NCBI GenBank assembly: GCA_023435025.1
Contig: JAEYSE010000027.1
Span: forward strand, 1 to 6,048
Length of the DNA: 6,048 nt
Direction of reading: 5' to 3'
Origin: Bacillota bacterium
GTDB lineage: Bacteria; Bacillota; Clostridia; Christensenellales; CAG-138
This document shows positions 1 through 5,556 of the stretch, in pieces (the first letter of the stretch is position 1; each line of letters opens with the position of its first letter). The notes under the pieces were generated by a model. That model had not been told where the DNA came from, made no database searches, and was given only the letters and a program-made list of their open reading frames with translations. The translations under genes were made by a program, and so were the position numbers.

Positions 1-86
1 TAGAGCCGTTACATATCCGCACAGAAATGAAGCGCAGAATACATGATATAGCTACTTTATACGAGAACTATGCGCCTAGCCAATAA
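1..86 (+). CDS. 3' end of an unrecognised gene (C-terminal 27 residues)
   Basis: The frame beginning at base 3 is open from the window edge to a TAA stop at 84-86. It encodes a charged, helix-like tail that includes IRTEMKRRIHDIATLYENYA. The other two plus frames close early: one begins with a TAG at base 1 and the other has a TGA at 44-46. A terminator-like hairpin starts 7 bases after the TAA, which is where a gene end would place it, and this is the main support. The residues look like a genuine protein C-terminus, but I do not recognise a family and give no function. The fragment is short enough that a chance open frame cannot be excluded. Confidence 0.5.
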   Translation, partial: EPLHIRTEMKRRIHDIATLYENYAPSQ

Positions 87-93
87 CGACCTT

Positions 94-133
94 AAGGGAC
101 CGCCTCAAAACGAAGTCTGAGGCAGTCCCTTTT
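94..133 (+). terminator. Rho-independent terminator of the upstream gene
   Basis: AAGGGAC (94-100) pairs with GTCCCTT (125-131), and GCCTCA (102-107) pairs with TGAGGC (118-123). The 13-bp stem is interrupted by one C/A mismatch (101/124). The loop is 10 bases (108-117) and the T-run is TTTT (130-133, partly in the stem). The hairpin lies just after the TAA at 84-86, so it most likely ends transcription of the partial gene at the left edge. The T-run is short, so termination may be incomplete. Confidence 0.65.
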
Positions 134-311
134 CGGGTGAAACCGAAGAGGAAGGGATCGAAAATGCTTAAAAGCGAGTCTTGGGGTAATGCAAACACAA
201 ACGGAATTTCCAATCTGGCGTTTGCGGGAAAGTCTATCTACAATAGGCCAAACTCCGGCTTTCGACCGGCCGCCAATATATGAATAGGAAATAAACAAAT
301 GCCCGGTACAA
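134..311. other. Intergenic spacer with no supported gene
   Basis: This stretch lies between the left-edge terminator and the promoter of the cell-wall hydrolase, and is visibly more AT-rich than the genes around it. It contains one small plus-strand open frame (164-283, 39 codons) preceded by a purine-rich GAGGAAGGG. No promoter, membrane segment or recognisable motif supports that frame as a gene. A small stem, CCTTTTCGG (128-136) with CCGAAGAGG (143-151), overlaps the end of the preceding terminator. No RNA gene or known riboswitch was recognised. Confidence 0.5.
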
Positions 312-340
312 TTGCCTCCTGTCGAAAAAAAGGATAGAAT
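312..340 (+). promoter_or_regulatory. Sigma-A-type promoter for the cell-wall hydrolase gene
   Basis: A TTGCCT -35 element (312-317) and a TAGAAT -10 element (335-340) are separated by exactly 17 bases, with an A-run in the spacer. The expected transcription start is near 347, which gives a 5' leader of about 50 bases before the ATG at 400. Position and spacing fit well. The call rests on consensus matching only. Confidence 0.55.
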
Positions 341-385
341 GAATTTCAGGAATATCCACAAGCAAAAAGACAATTCGTTATGATA

Positions 386-393
386 AAAGGAGG
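386..393 (+). promoter_or_regulatory. Ribosome binding site fixing the start at 400
   Basis: AAAGGAGG lies 6 bases before the ATG at 400 and is a near-perfect anti-Shine-Dalgarno match. It selects this ATG as the start of the NlpC/P60 protein. Confidence 0.85.
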
Positions 394-399
394 GAACGC

Positions 400-1599
400 A
401 TGGCTGTCAGACGCCGCAGGCAAACCCGTCCGAGTCCACCCAAGCGCATCGGCTACCGTGCGGCACGCGCCCTTGCGCTGCTGATACTCCGCATACGCAA
501 CGCGTTTTCTGCACTTCGCCCCGCGGGCCGCATAACGGCGGGCGTTGTGACGGTGGGCGTTATCGCAGGCGCGATACTGCTGCTCGCTTCGCCCAGCAAG
601 ACCGCCTCCGCAAACAAGGCGATTGCGCCCATCACGCTAGCGAACGGTTCTGTCAACACAGGCGCGGACGCCCAAAGCACGATATTGGAGCTTCCGGTGG
701 TAACGCCCGAACCCACGCCGGCGCCGACTCCGGTCCCCACACCTACGCCCGACCCTTCGCTCTATGAAGGCGTACCGGACAGTGAAGCCGTGACCGACCT
801 GCAGAACCGGTTGATGGACCTTGGCTATCTTGATATCGACGAGCCCACACAGCACTTTGGCCCCGCCACCAAGTACGCCGTGGAGCTGTTCCAGCGCCAG
901 CACAATCTGCAGCAGGATGGCTGGGCGGGAGAACAGACGTTAGCGCTCATCTATTCCGACGATGCCCAGAAGTATACGCTGCTCGAGGGTACGCGCGGCA
1001 CGGATGTGGACAACTTCCAGCGGCAGCTAAAAGCGCTTGGCTACCTTTCCAAGACTACGGGCTATTACGGAACGGAAACGATTGAAGCCGTCAAAGCCTT
1101 CCAAAAGGAAAACGACCTGCATGTGGATGGCAAGGCCGGGCAAAAGACGTTTGACATGATCAACTCCGACGACGCCAAGCAAAGCCCGAACATGGCCAAG
1201 GAAGCGCGCCGCAAGGCAAATATCGACGTCATGATTGAGACTGCCAAAAAGCAGTTGGGGGACAAATACATACTGGGCAACGAAGGACCGAACTCCTTTG
1301 ACTGCTCCGGCCTCGTATATTACTGCCTCAAGGAGGGGGGCTCCAACCGCAGAAGGCTCAACGCGGCGGGTTACTCCAAGGTAAGCGATTGGGAGAATAT
1401 CTCAAGTTACAGCGGCCTGAAAAAGGGCGACCTGATCTTCTTCTACAACAACGGAAAGACCAAGATCGGCCATGTGGGCATCTACATCGGCGGCGGGGAG
1501 ATGGTGGACGCCTCCTCCAACAACGGCAAGGTGGTGCGTCGCTCCATTAACACTTCCTACTGGAAGAGCCATTTTGTAAATGCCCGGAGGCCCTGGTAA
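400..1599 (+). CDS. Membrane-anchored cell-wall hydrolase: two peptidoglycan-binding domains plus NlpC/P60
   Basis: This 399-residue protein probably cleaves stem peptides of peptidoglycan outside the membrane. Seen in order: an Arg-rich N-terminus (residues 1-44), one hydrophobic helix (about 45-63), a Pro/Thr linker (about 100-118), two PG_binding_1-type repeats (about 124-186 and 194-257, each with LQ/FQ...LGYL and a G..T..A/V..FQ core), and a C-terminal NlpC/P60 domain (about 275-398). Catalytic Cys302 lies in FDCSGLVYY and His358 in GHVGIYIGGG. The third catalytic position, 12 residues after the His, is Asp370 (MVDASS) rather than the usual His, Asn or Gln. The family acts as gamma-D-Glu-diamino acid or related endopeptidases; the exact bond cannot be read from sequence. 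The helix, with no cleavage site that I can recognise, suggests an anchored protein with a positive-inside tail. The gene has its own promoter and is followed by two hairpins, so it is probably monocistronic. Confidence 0.93.
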   Translation: MAVRRRRQTRPSPPKRIGYRAARALALLILRIRNAFSALRPAGRITAGVVTVGVIAGAILLLASPSKTASANKAIAPITLANGSVNTGADAQSTILELPVVTPEPTPAPTPVPTPTPDPSLYEGVPDSEAVTDLQNRLMDLGYLDIDEPTQHFGPATKYAVELFQRQHNLQQDGWAGEQTLALIYSDDAQKYTLLEGTRGTDVDNFQRQLKALGYLSKTTGYYGTETIEAVKAFQKENDLHVDGKAGQKTFDMINSDDAKQSPNMAKEARRKANIDVMIETAKKQLGDKYILGNEGPNSFDCSGLVYYCLKEGGSNRRRLNAAGYSKVSDWENISSYSGLKKGDLIFFYNNGKTKIGHVGIYIGGGEMVDASSNNGKVVRRSINTSYWKSHFVNARRPW

Positions 1600-1610
1600 C
1601 CGAAACAACA

Positions 1611-1634
1611 GCGGCGGGAGGATGCTCCCGCCGC
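1611..1634 (+). terminator. Strong GC hairpin just after the hydrolase gene
   Basis: GCGGCGGGAG (1611-1620) pairs perfectly with CTCCCGCCGC (1625-1634) around a GATG loop, starting 12 bases after the TAA at 1597-1599. No T-run follows directly (ATATTCGCGC, then TTTT at 1645-1648). It may act as an mRNA 3'-end stabiliser or a weak terminator, with the next hairpin completing termination. Confidence 0.5.
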
Positions 1635-1664
1635 ATATTCGCGCTTTTCCCAAGCGGACATGAT

Positions 1665-1688
1665 AAAGGACGGTGCATCCGTCCTTTT
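1665..1688 (+). terminator. Second hairpin with T-run, likely rho-independent terminator
   Basis: AAAGGACGG (1665-1673) pairs with CCGTCCTTT (1679-1687) around a TGCAT loop and ends in TTTT. With the GC hairpin at 1611-1634 it makes a tandem stop after the cell-wall hydrolase, separating it from the dehydrogenase gene. The T-run is only four bases, so some read-through is possible. Confidence 0.6.
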
Positions 1689-1749
1689 CAAAGGCAAATT
1701 TCAGGGAAGTATTTCCCTTTGATATTAGCGCTTTCCAATTTTAGCAGGC

Positions 1750-1757
1750 AAGGAGGT
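1750..1757 (+). promoter_or_regulatory. Ribosome binding site fixing the start at 1765
   Basis: AAGGAGGT lies 7 bases before the ATG at 1765 and matches the 16S 3' end fully. I found no convincing promoter between the hairpin ending at 1688 and this site. The best candidate, TTTCAG (1699-1704) with TATTAG (1723-1728) at 18-base spacing, is weak. Confidence 0.85.
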
Positions 1758-1764
1758 ATCGGCA

Positions 1765-2640
1765 ATGTCCGCAATCGCTTTTATTGGCACGGGCATTATG
1801 GGCGTAGCCATAGCGGGCCACCTGTTGGACGCGGGGCATGCGCTCTTTGTGTATAACCGCACCCGCGAAAAGGCGCAGCCGCTCATTGTTAAGGGTGCAA
1901 TTTGGAAGGGCAGCCCGGCGGACTGTATAAAGGACGCCGAATTCGGCATTACCATGGTTGGCAGCCCGCAGGATGTGGAGGAAACGTATTTCGGTGAACA
2001 AGGCCTCTTTTCTGCCGCCAGGCCCGGTTCTGTACTGATCGATATGACCACCAGCAGCCCTAAGCTCGCCAAACGCATTTATGAAGAGGCAAAAACGCGC
2101 GGGCTATCGGCGCTTGACGCGCCCGTTTCCGGCGGGAGTGCGGGCGCACAAAACGCTGCGCTCTCCATTATGGCGGGCGGAGACGAGGAAGCCTATTTGC
2201 GCGCGCTGCCTCTTTTATGCTGCATGGGCAAAACAATTTCTCACATCGGTGGGGCGGGCGCGGGACAGCATACCAAAATGGCAAACCAGATCGCCGTGGC
2301 AGGCGCGATCGCTGGCGTAAGCGAGGCCATTTCCTACGCGAAAGCGACGGGGCTTAATGCCGAGGCCATGCTAAAAGCTATAAGCGGCGGGGCGGCGGGA
2401 AGCTTTCAGTTAACCAGCAACGGGCCGAAAATGCTGCACAAAGACGACACACCGGGTTTTTACATCAAGCATTTTGTCAAGGATATGAATATTGCGCTGG
2501 AGGAAGCGCGGGAGGCGGAACTGATGCTGCCCGTACTCTCCACCGTTGCCGCCATCTATGGCGATTTGTGCGAACGTGGGTTTGAAAACCTTGGCACACA
2601 GGCGCTGATACGGTATTATAAAAATGCAGACAACGGATAA
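1765..2640 (+). CDS. Beta-hydroxyacid dehydrogenase (3-hydroxyisobutyrate dehydrogenase / tartronate semialdehyde reductase family)
   Basis: This soluble 291-residue oxidoreductase has the usual length for the family, which interconverts beta-hydroxyacids and their semialdehydes using NAD(P)(H). The N-terminal Rossmann domain has the dinucleotide motif GTGIMG (residues 8-13). The second strand ends in VYNRT (29-33); an Arg after the Asn is typical of NADP(H) preference, so NADP is inferred. The substrate motif DAPVSGGSAGA is at 118-128. The catalytic Lys171 and its partner Asn174 lie in GQHTKMANQ. A further conserved Lys-Asp pair (239-240, in FVKDMNIA) lies in the all-helical C-terminal domain. 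All catalytic positions are intact. The sequence does not decide between 3-hydroxyisobutyrate, tartronate semialdehyde, glyoxylate and succinic semialdehyde as substrate, so no symbol is given. The next gene starts 47 bases downstream with no hairpin between, suggesting co-transcription. Confidence 0.92.
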   Translation: MSAIAFIGTGIMGVAIAGHLLDAGHALFVYNRTREKAQPLIVKGAIWKGSPADCIKDAEFGITMVGSPQDVEETYFGEQGLFSAARPGSVLIDMTTSSPKLAKRIYEEAKTRGLSALDAPVSGGSAGAQNAALSIMAGGDEEAYLRALPLLCCMGKTISHIGGAGAGQHTKMANQIAVAGAIAGVSEAISYAKATGLNAEAMLKAISGGAAGSFQLTSNGPKMLHKDDTPGFYIKHFVKDMNIALEEAREAELMLPVLSTVAAIYGDLCERGFENLGTQALIRYYKNADNG

Positions 2641-2671
2641 CAAGGCAAACTGTTCCATGTTACCCGTCTCA

Positions 2672-2679
2672 TAAGGAGG
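2672..2679 (+). promoter_or_regulatory. Ribosome binding site fixing the start at 2688
   Basis: TAAGGAGG lies 8 bases before the ATG at 2688. The 47-base gap after the dehydrogenase stop holds this site and no visible terminator or promoter, which supports translation from a shared transcript. Confidence 0.85.
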
Positions 2680-2687
2680 AACCGCAC

Positions 2688-4538
2688 ATGAGAAAGAGCC
2701 GCAGGGGGCGGCAGACCCGCCGCAACCGCACCGTGAACTGGAGACGGTTTTTGTTGTTTATTATCATGATCTGCGCCATCGTCGCGATCGTATTGATCGG
2801 CATACAGCTGTTAAGCGACGGGGAAGGTCCGCTTGACAACGTGCTCCCCCTAAACACGCCGGCACCTTCCGCCGGGGCTGAGTTGCCCGAGGCTTCGCCT
2901 TCGCCTACGCCCGTCCCCACACTTGCACCCGACCTTGCCATAGAGCCGGTAGCGGAAGCGAACCCCGACAACTTCGGCTTTTCTACAAGCCTGATGATCA
3001 ACGGGCAGGAGACCAGCACGTTTGACCGTGGGGAGGACATGCGTTTCGGGGACGACAAAGCATTCACCACACTGCCAGGCATCATTACGTTCGGCGGCAA
3101 CAATTACCGGAACACATTCACTTACGGCACTCAGACGGTAAAAGATAATTCTCTTACCCGCTTGTGGGAAAAGGACATCGGCAGCCTATCCACCGAAACC
3201 ATGGGTACCTGGACGGGCACGGGCTGGACGGGCATGCCCATTATTGTGGAGTGGCCCGCAGAAGCCCGCAAAGTCCTTGGCGTATATGACGAATTCAAAA
3301 ACAAGGACAATTTTGTGGAAGTCATCTACTGCACAATGGACGGCCACATTTATTTCCTGGAGCTAGAAAGCGGCAAACCCACGCGTGACCCCATCAAGCT
3401 TGGCGTGGTCACAAAGGGCACGGCCTCGCTTGACCCGCGCGGCTACCCCCTGCTGTATACCGGGCAGGGCATCACCAGCCGTGAGGATGGCGTTTCCGGC
3501 GCGTGGTTCCGCATTATCGACCTCATACAGAACAAGGTGGTCTGGAAGTTCGGCGGCAAGGACCCGTTCTCTTACCGCGGCTGGCAGGCGTACGACTCGA
3601 GCCCGCTTGTCAATGCCGCGACGGATACCATCATCGTCCCTGGCGAGAACGGAATATTCAACACGTTTAAGCTTAACTCCAGCTTCGACCCCGCCGCGGG
3701 CACCGTTTCCGTCAACCCTGGCGAGCGGCAGAAGTACCGCTACAAGGGCGATGGCTACGGCTTTGCGGAGGAAGACAACAAGCGCTGGGTGGGCATTGAA
3801 AACTCTGTGGCCGCGTTCCGGAACTACGCATTCTTTACGGACAACGGCGGCAGGCTCCAGTGCCTGGACCTCAATACATTTAAGCTTCAGTATGTGACGG
3901 ATGTCACGGACGACAGCGATACCTCAATCGTCATCGAAGAGGATATCCCGAACCAGACCTTCTACCTCTACACCGCCAACGAGGTGGATAAGCAGCCCGG
4001 CGCGAAGGCCTCGGGCGGGGGCAAGAGCTACCACCGCAAGATAGACGGGCGTACCGGCAAAATCGTCTGGGAAAAGGAATGGGACGCGCGCTTTGGCGGC
4101 ACCTCCAGCAACGGTGGCACGCTCACAACGCCGCACGTGGGCCGCGGCAACATCAGCGATCTTGTGATATACAACGCCACGCTCGTGCCTGTGACCTATA
4201 CGGAAAACGGGGAAACGAAGACCGGCAACGGCGGAAGGCTCATTGCCTACAACAAGGAAACTGGCGAAGAGATATGGCGCTACGAGCAATACCGGGATTA
4301 CTGGAGTTCCCCCGTGGTGATATACGATGAAAACGGGGACGCCTATGTAATCCAGTGCGACCGCAATGGAATGATGCGCCTGCACGACGCACGCACCGGC
4401 AAGGTATTGAACGAGATCGACATGGGCTCCCGCATTGAAAGTACACCCGCCGTGTTCGGCGATTACCTGGTAGTAGGCACCCGAGGCATGGCAGGGTCCG
4501 GCGAAGGGCCGAAGATTCTGGGGATCAAGATCGGCTAA
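2688..4538 (+). CDS. Membrane-anchored PQQ-like beta-propeller surface protein
   Basis: This 616-residue protein has an Arg-rich cytoplasmic tail (1-20), one membrane helix (about 20-42), a Pro/Ser/Thr linker (about 57-80, PSPTPVPT) and a large extracellular domain. The domain shows repeated blade signatures of the PQQ-like/WD40-like type, a strand followed by D..TG..(V/I)W: near residues 221-234, 274-288, 390-405, 449-465 (RTGKIVWEKEW), 517-532 (ETGEEIWRY) and 563-578. This fits a six- to eight-bladed propeller. An N-terminal block with FGGNNYRNT (135-143) and WTGTGWTGMP (175-184) precedes the blades and looks like a family hallmark. The only cysteines are at 29, 215, 392 and 557, with no vicinal pair. 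Nothing else points to a true quinoprotein dehydrogenase, so a binding or scaffolding role is more likely than catalysis; the ligand is unknown. The gene probably shares a transcript with the dehydrogenase upstream and ends at a clear terminator. Confidence 0.9.
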   Translation: MRKSRRGRQTRRNRTVNWRRFLLFIIMICAIVAIVLIGIQLLSDGEGPLDNVLPLNTPAPSAGAELPEASPSPTPVPTLAPDLAIEPVAEANPDNFGFSTSLMINGQETSTFDRGEDMRFGDDKAFTTLPGIITFGGNNYRNTFTYGTQTVKDNSLTRLWEKDIGSLSTETMGTWTGTGWTGMPIIVEWPAEARKVLGVYDEFKNKDNFVEVIYCTMDGHIYFLELESGKPTRDPIKLGVVTKGTASLDPRGYPLLYTGQGITSREDGVSGAWFRIIDLIQNKVVWKFGGKDPFSYRGWQAYDSSPLVNAATDTIIVPGENGIFNTFKLNSSFDPAAGTVSVNPGERQKYRYKGDGYGFAEEDNKRWVGIENSVAAFRNYAFFTDNGGRLQCLDLNTFKLQYVTDVTDDSDTSIVIEEDIPNQTFYLYTANEVDKQPGAKASGGGKSYHRKIDGRTGKIVWEKEWDARFGGTSSNGGTLTTPHVGRGNISDLVIYNATLVPVTYTENGETKTGNGGRLIAYNKETGEEIWRYEQYRDYWSSPVVIYDENGDAYVIQCDRNGMMRLHDARTGKVLNEIDMGSRIESTPAVFGDYLVVGTRGMAGSGEGPKILGIKIG

Positions 4539-4559
4539 GCGAAATCATGTGAAACATAC

Positions 4560-4587
4560 AAAAGCGGAGGAATTTCCTCCGCTTTTT
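4560..4587. terminator. Bidirectional terminator between convergent genes
   Basis: An 11-bp perfect stem (4560-4570 with 4576-4586, core GCGGAGG/CCTCCGC) surrounds an AATTT loop. On the plus strand it is followed by TTTTTGTTGTTT, a good T-run 21 bases after the stop of the beta-propeller gene. Read on the minus strand the stem ends in TTTTGT, 43 bases beyond the tatD stop. One hairpin can therefore serve both genes, more strongly on the plus strand. Confidence 0.88.
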
Positions 4588-4630
4588 GTTGTTTGACAAA
4601 TCTTATTTCAGGGGCAGTACTCCCTATCCT

Positions 4631-5398
4631 TCACGCCATCCCGAACAGCCGCAGCCCGTTTTGCAGCGTAACCTCTGCAACCTCTTCCACGTCCATTTTT
4701 CTGATCTCCGCCAGCTTTTCACATACGAGCTGTACGAGCGAAGGATCGTTGCGTTTCCCTCGAAAGGGAACAGGCGTCATGTAGGGGCAGTCTGTCTCAA
4801 TAAAAAGCCGGTCCATGGGCAGCTTACCCGCGATTTCAAGCGCCTTTTTGGCGTTCTGGAATGTGAGCGCGCCGCCGAACGCGATATACAAGCCCAGGTC
4901 GAGGCAGCTCTTTGCCGTTTCATAGCTGCCCGAAAAGCAATGCATAACGCCCTTCAATCCATCCCGCTGCGCGCGCAACATAGTAAGCGCGTCGCCGTCC
5001 GCCTCCCGCACATGCAGCACGGCGGGCAGTTTCTTGGAACGCGCCAGCGTCAATTGCTCGGAAAACCACTTCTTCTGTACGTCGCGCGGGGAAAAGTCGT
5101 AATGGTAGTCCAGCCCAATCTCGCCTACGGCGACGGCCTTTTTATCGTTTAGCAGCGTTTCAAGCAGCGTTAAATGCTCCGTTTCCATGCCCGCCGCCTC
5201 ATGCGGGTGCGTACCGAGCGCCGCCACCACGAACGGGTATTTGTGCGCGAACGCCAGCGTTTTTTCCGCGTCCGGTACCTGCGTGCAAGCTTCGAGCACA
5301 TAGGCGATATTTTTTTCAGGCAGGGAAGCCATGACCGCTTCCCGGTCTTCATCAAACCGATCATCCAGTAGATGGGCGTGGGTGTCAAATAAGCGCAT
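4631..5398 (-). CDS. tatD: TatD-family metal-dependent hydrolase (deoxyribonuclease-like)
   Basis: This 255-residue TIM-barrel protein has the standard length for TatD/YabD. The family uses divalent metals and includes 3'-5' DNases; D-aminoacyl-tRNA deacylase activity has also been reported for members. Visible metal ligands are His7 and His9 (FDTHAHL), Glu93 (VGEIGLDYHY), His129 (LHVRE), His153 (MHCFSG) and Asp203 (IETDCPY); all are intact. The start at 5398 is chosen because MRLFDTHAHL is the normal family N-terminus and AAAGAGG (5405-5411, minus strand) lies 6 bases upstream. A longer frame to 5512 would add 38 residues translated from a repeat and is not credible. The gene lies downstream of metG on the same strand, as in Bacillus metS-yabD, and is probably co-transcribed with it. 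The rnmV/ksgA genes that often follow are absent; the operon ends here against a convergent gene. Confidence 0.95.
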   Translation of the reverse strand: MRLFDTHAHLLDDRFDEDREAVMASLPEKNIAYVLEACTQVPDAEKTLAFAHKYPFVVAALGTHPHEAAGMETEHLTLLETLLNDKKAVAVGEIGLDYHYDFSPRDVQKKWFSEQLTLARSKKLPAVLHVREADGDALTMLRAQRDGLKGVMHCFSGSYETAKSCLDLGLYIAFGGALTFQNAKKALEIAGKLPMDRLFIETDCPYMTPVPFRGKRNDPSLVQLVCEKLAEIRKMDVEEVAEVTLQNGLRLFGMA

Positions 5399-5404
5399 GG
5401 TATG

Positions 5405-5411
5405 CCTCTTT
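5405..5411 (-). promoter_or_regulatory. Ribosome binding site that decides the tatD start
   Basis: Read on the minus strand, AAAGAGG lies 6 bases before the ATG at 5398. It supports the short 255-residue product and argues against the upstream in-frame ATG at 5512. Confidence 0.7.
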
Positions 5412-5426
5412 CGTAATAGGGTGGCG

Positions 5427-5450
5427 CTTTTCTTTTTGCAAAAAGAAAAG
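5427..5450. repeat. Perfect 24-bp palindrome (left arm of the composite element)
   Basis: CTTTTCTTTTT (5427-5437), a central GC and AAAAAGAAAAG (5440-5450) form an uninterrupted self-complementary sequence. It ends 16 bases upstream of the tatD ribosome site in the minus direction, so an RNA hairpin here could affect tatD expression; that effect is inferred. Confidence 0.85.
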
Positions 5451-5482
5451 CTGCAAAAGAAAAACCTTGCTGAAATATAGTT

Positions 5483-5512
5483 TTGTCCAAGCGGCATCTG
5501 CCGCTTGGACAA
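5483..5512. repeat. Perfect 30-bp palindrome (centre of the composite element)
   Basis: TTGTCCAAGCGGCA (5483-5496) and its exact reverse complement (5499-5512) flank a two-base TC centre. On either strand it would fold into a strong hairpin. On the metG-tatD strand it is followed by AACTATATTTC and on the other by GTTACGC, neither of which is a terminator T-run. It could be a protein-binding dyad, an mRNA processing or stability hairpin, or the core of a mobile repeat. Confidence 0.85.
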
Positions 5513-5556
5513 GTTACGCTTTCTTCTGCTGTTTCTTTCGTGAAAAGAAGAGAAGA

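Larger units (their letters stand above)
5427..5553. repeat. Composite inverted-repeat element in the metG-tatD gap (MITE-like?)
   Basis: Two related A/T-biased arms face each other. The left arm (5427-5466) and the reverse complement of the right arm (about 5518-5553) align with modest mismatches and small gaps: both start CTYTTCTTTT, pass a short GC-containing break into AAAGAAA, and end in a GCARAAGAAA-like run. Between them sits a perfect 30-bp palindrome (5483-5512). The element fills most of the 158 bases between the genes. Symmetry at three scales is seen directly; that it is a dispersed mobile or structural repeat is inference. Neither hairpin has a proper T-run, so a plain terminator is a poor explanation. 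Confidence 0.6.

Noticed and set aside
128..151. Hairpin overlapping the 3' arm of the left-edge terminator, considered as an attenuator
   Set aside because: The alternative stem (128-136 with 143-151) is made after the terminator hairpin has been transcribed, so it could not readily prevent termination. No ligand-binding fold or leader peptide is visible.
92..373. Minus-strand open frame of 93 codons across the left spacer
   Set aside because: It would start at TTG with no ribosome site and runs back through the terminator hairpin at 94-133. It has no recognisable domain and looks like chance.
339..383. 14-codon frame MNFRNIHKQKDNSL just before the hydrolase gene
   Set aside because: It begins inside the predicted -10 element, upstream of the expected transcription start, and has no ribosome site.
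3385..3897. 170-codon plus-strand frame inside the beta-propeller gene
   Set aside because: It lies wholly within a well-supported gene in another frame, and its Ser/Arg/Thr-rich composition is typical of a shadow frame in GC-rich coding DNA.
3924..4385. 153-codon minus-strand frame opposite the beta-propeller gene
   Set aside because: It is an antisense shadow of clear propeller-blade coding sequence, with no family features of its own.
4586..5152. 188-codon plus-strand frame opposite tatD
   Set aside because: It overlaps the tatD reading frame, which has all its metal ligands intact. It begins inside the terminator T-run and has no independent support.
5413..5441. Minus-strand promoter-like pair TTGCAA and TATTAC with 17-base spacing upstream of tatD
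   Set aside because: Transcription would start near 5406, leaving the AAAGAGG ribosome site almost entirely outside the message. The -35 also lies in the middle of a palindrome, so the match is probably fortuitous.
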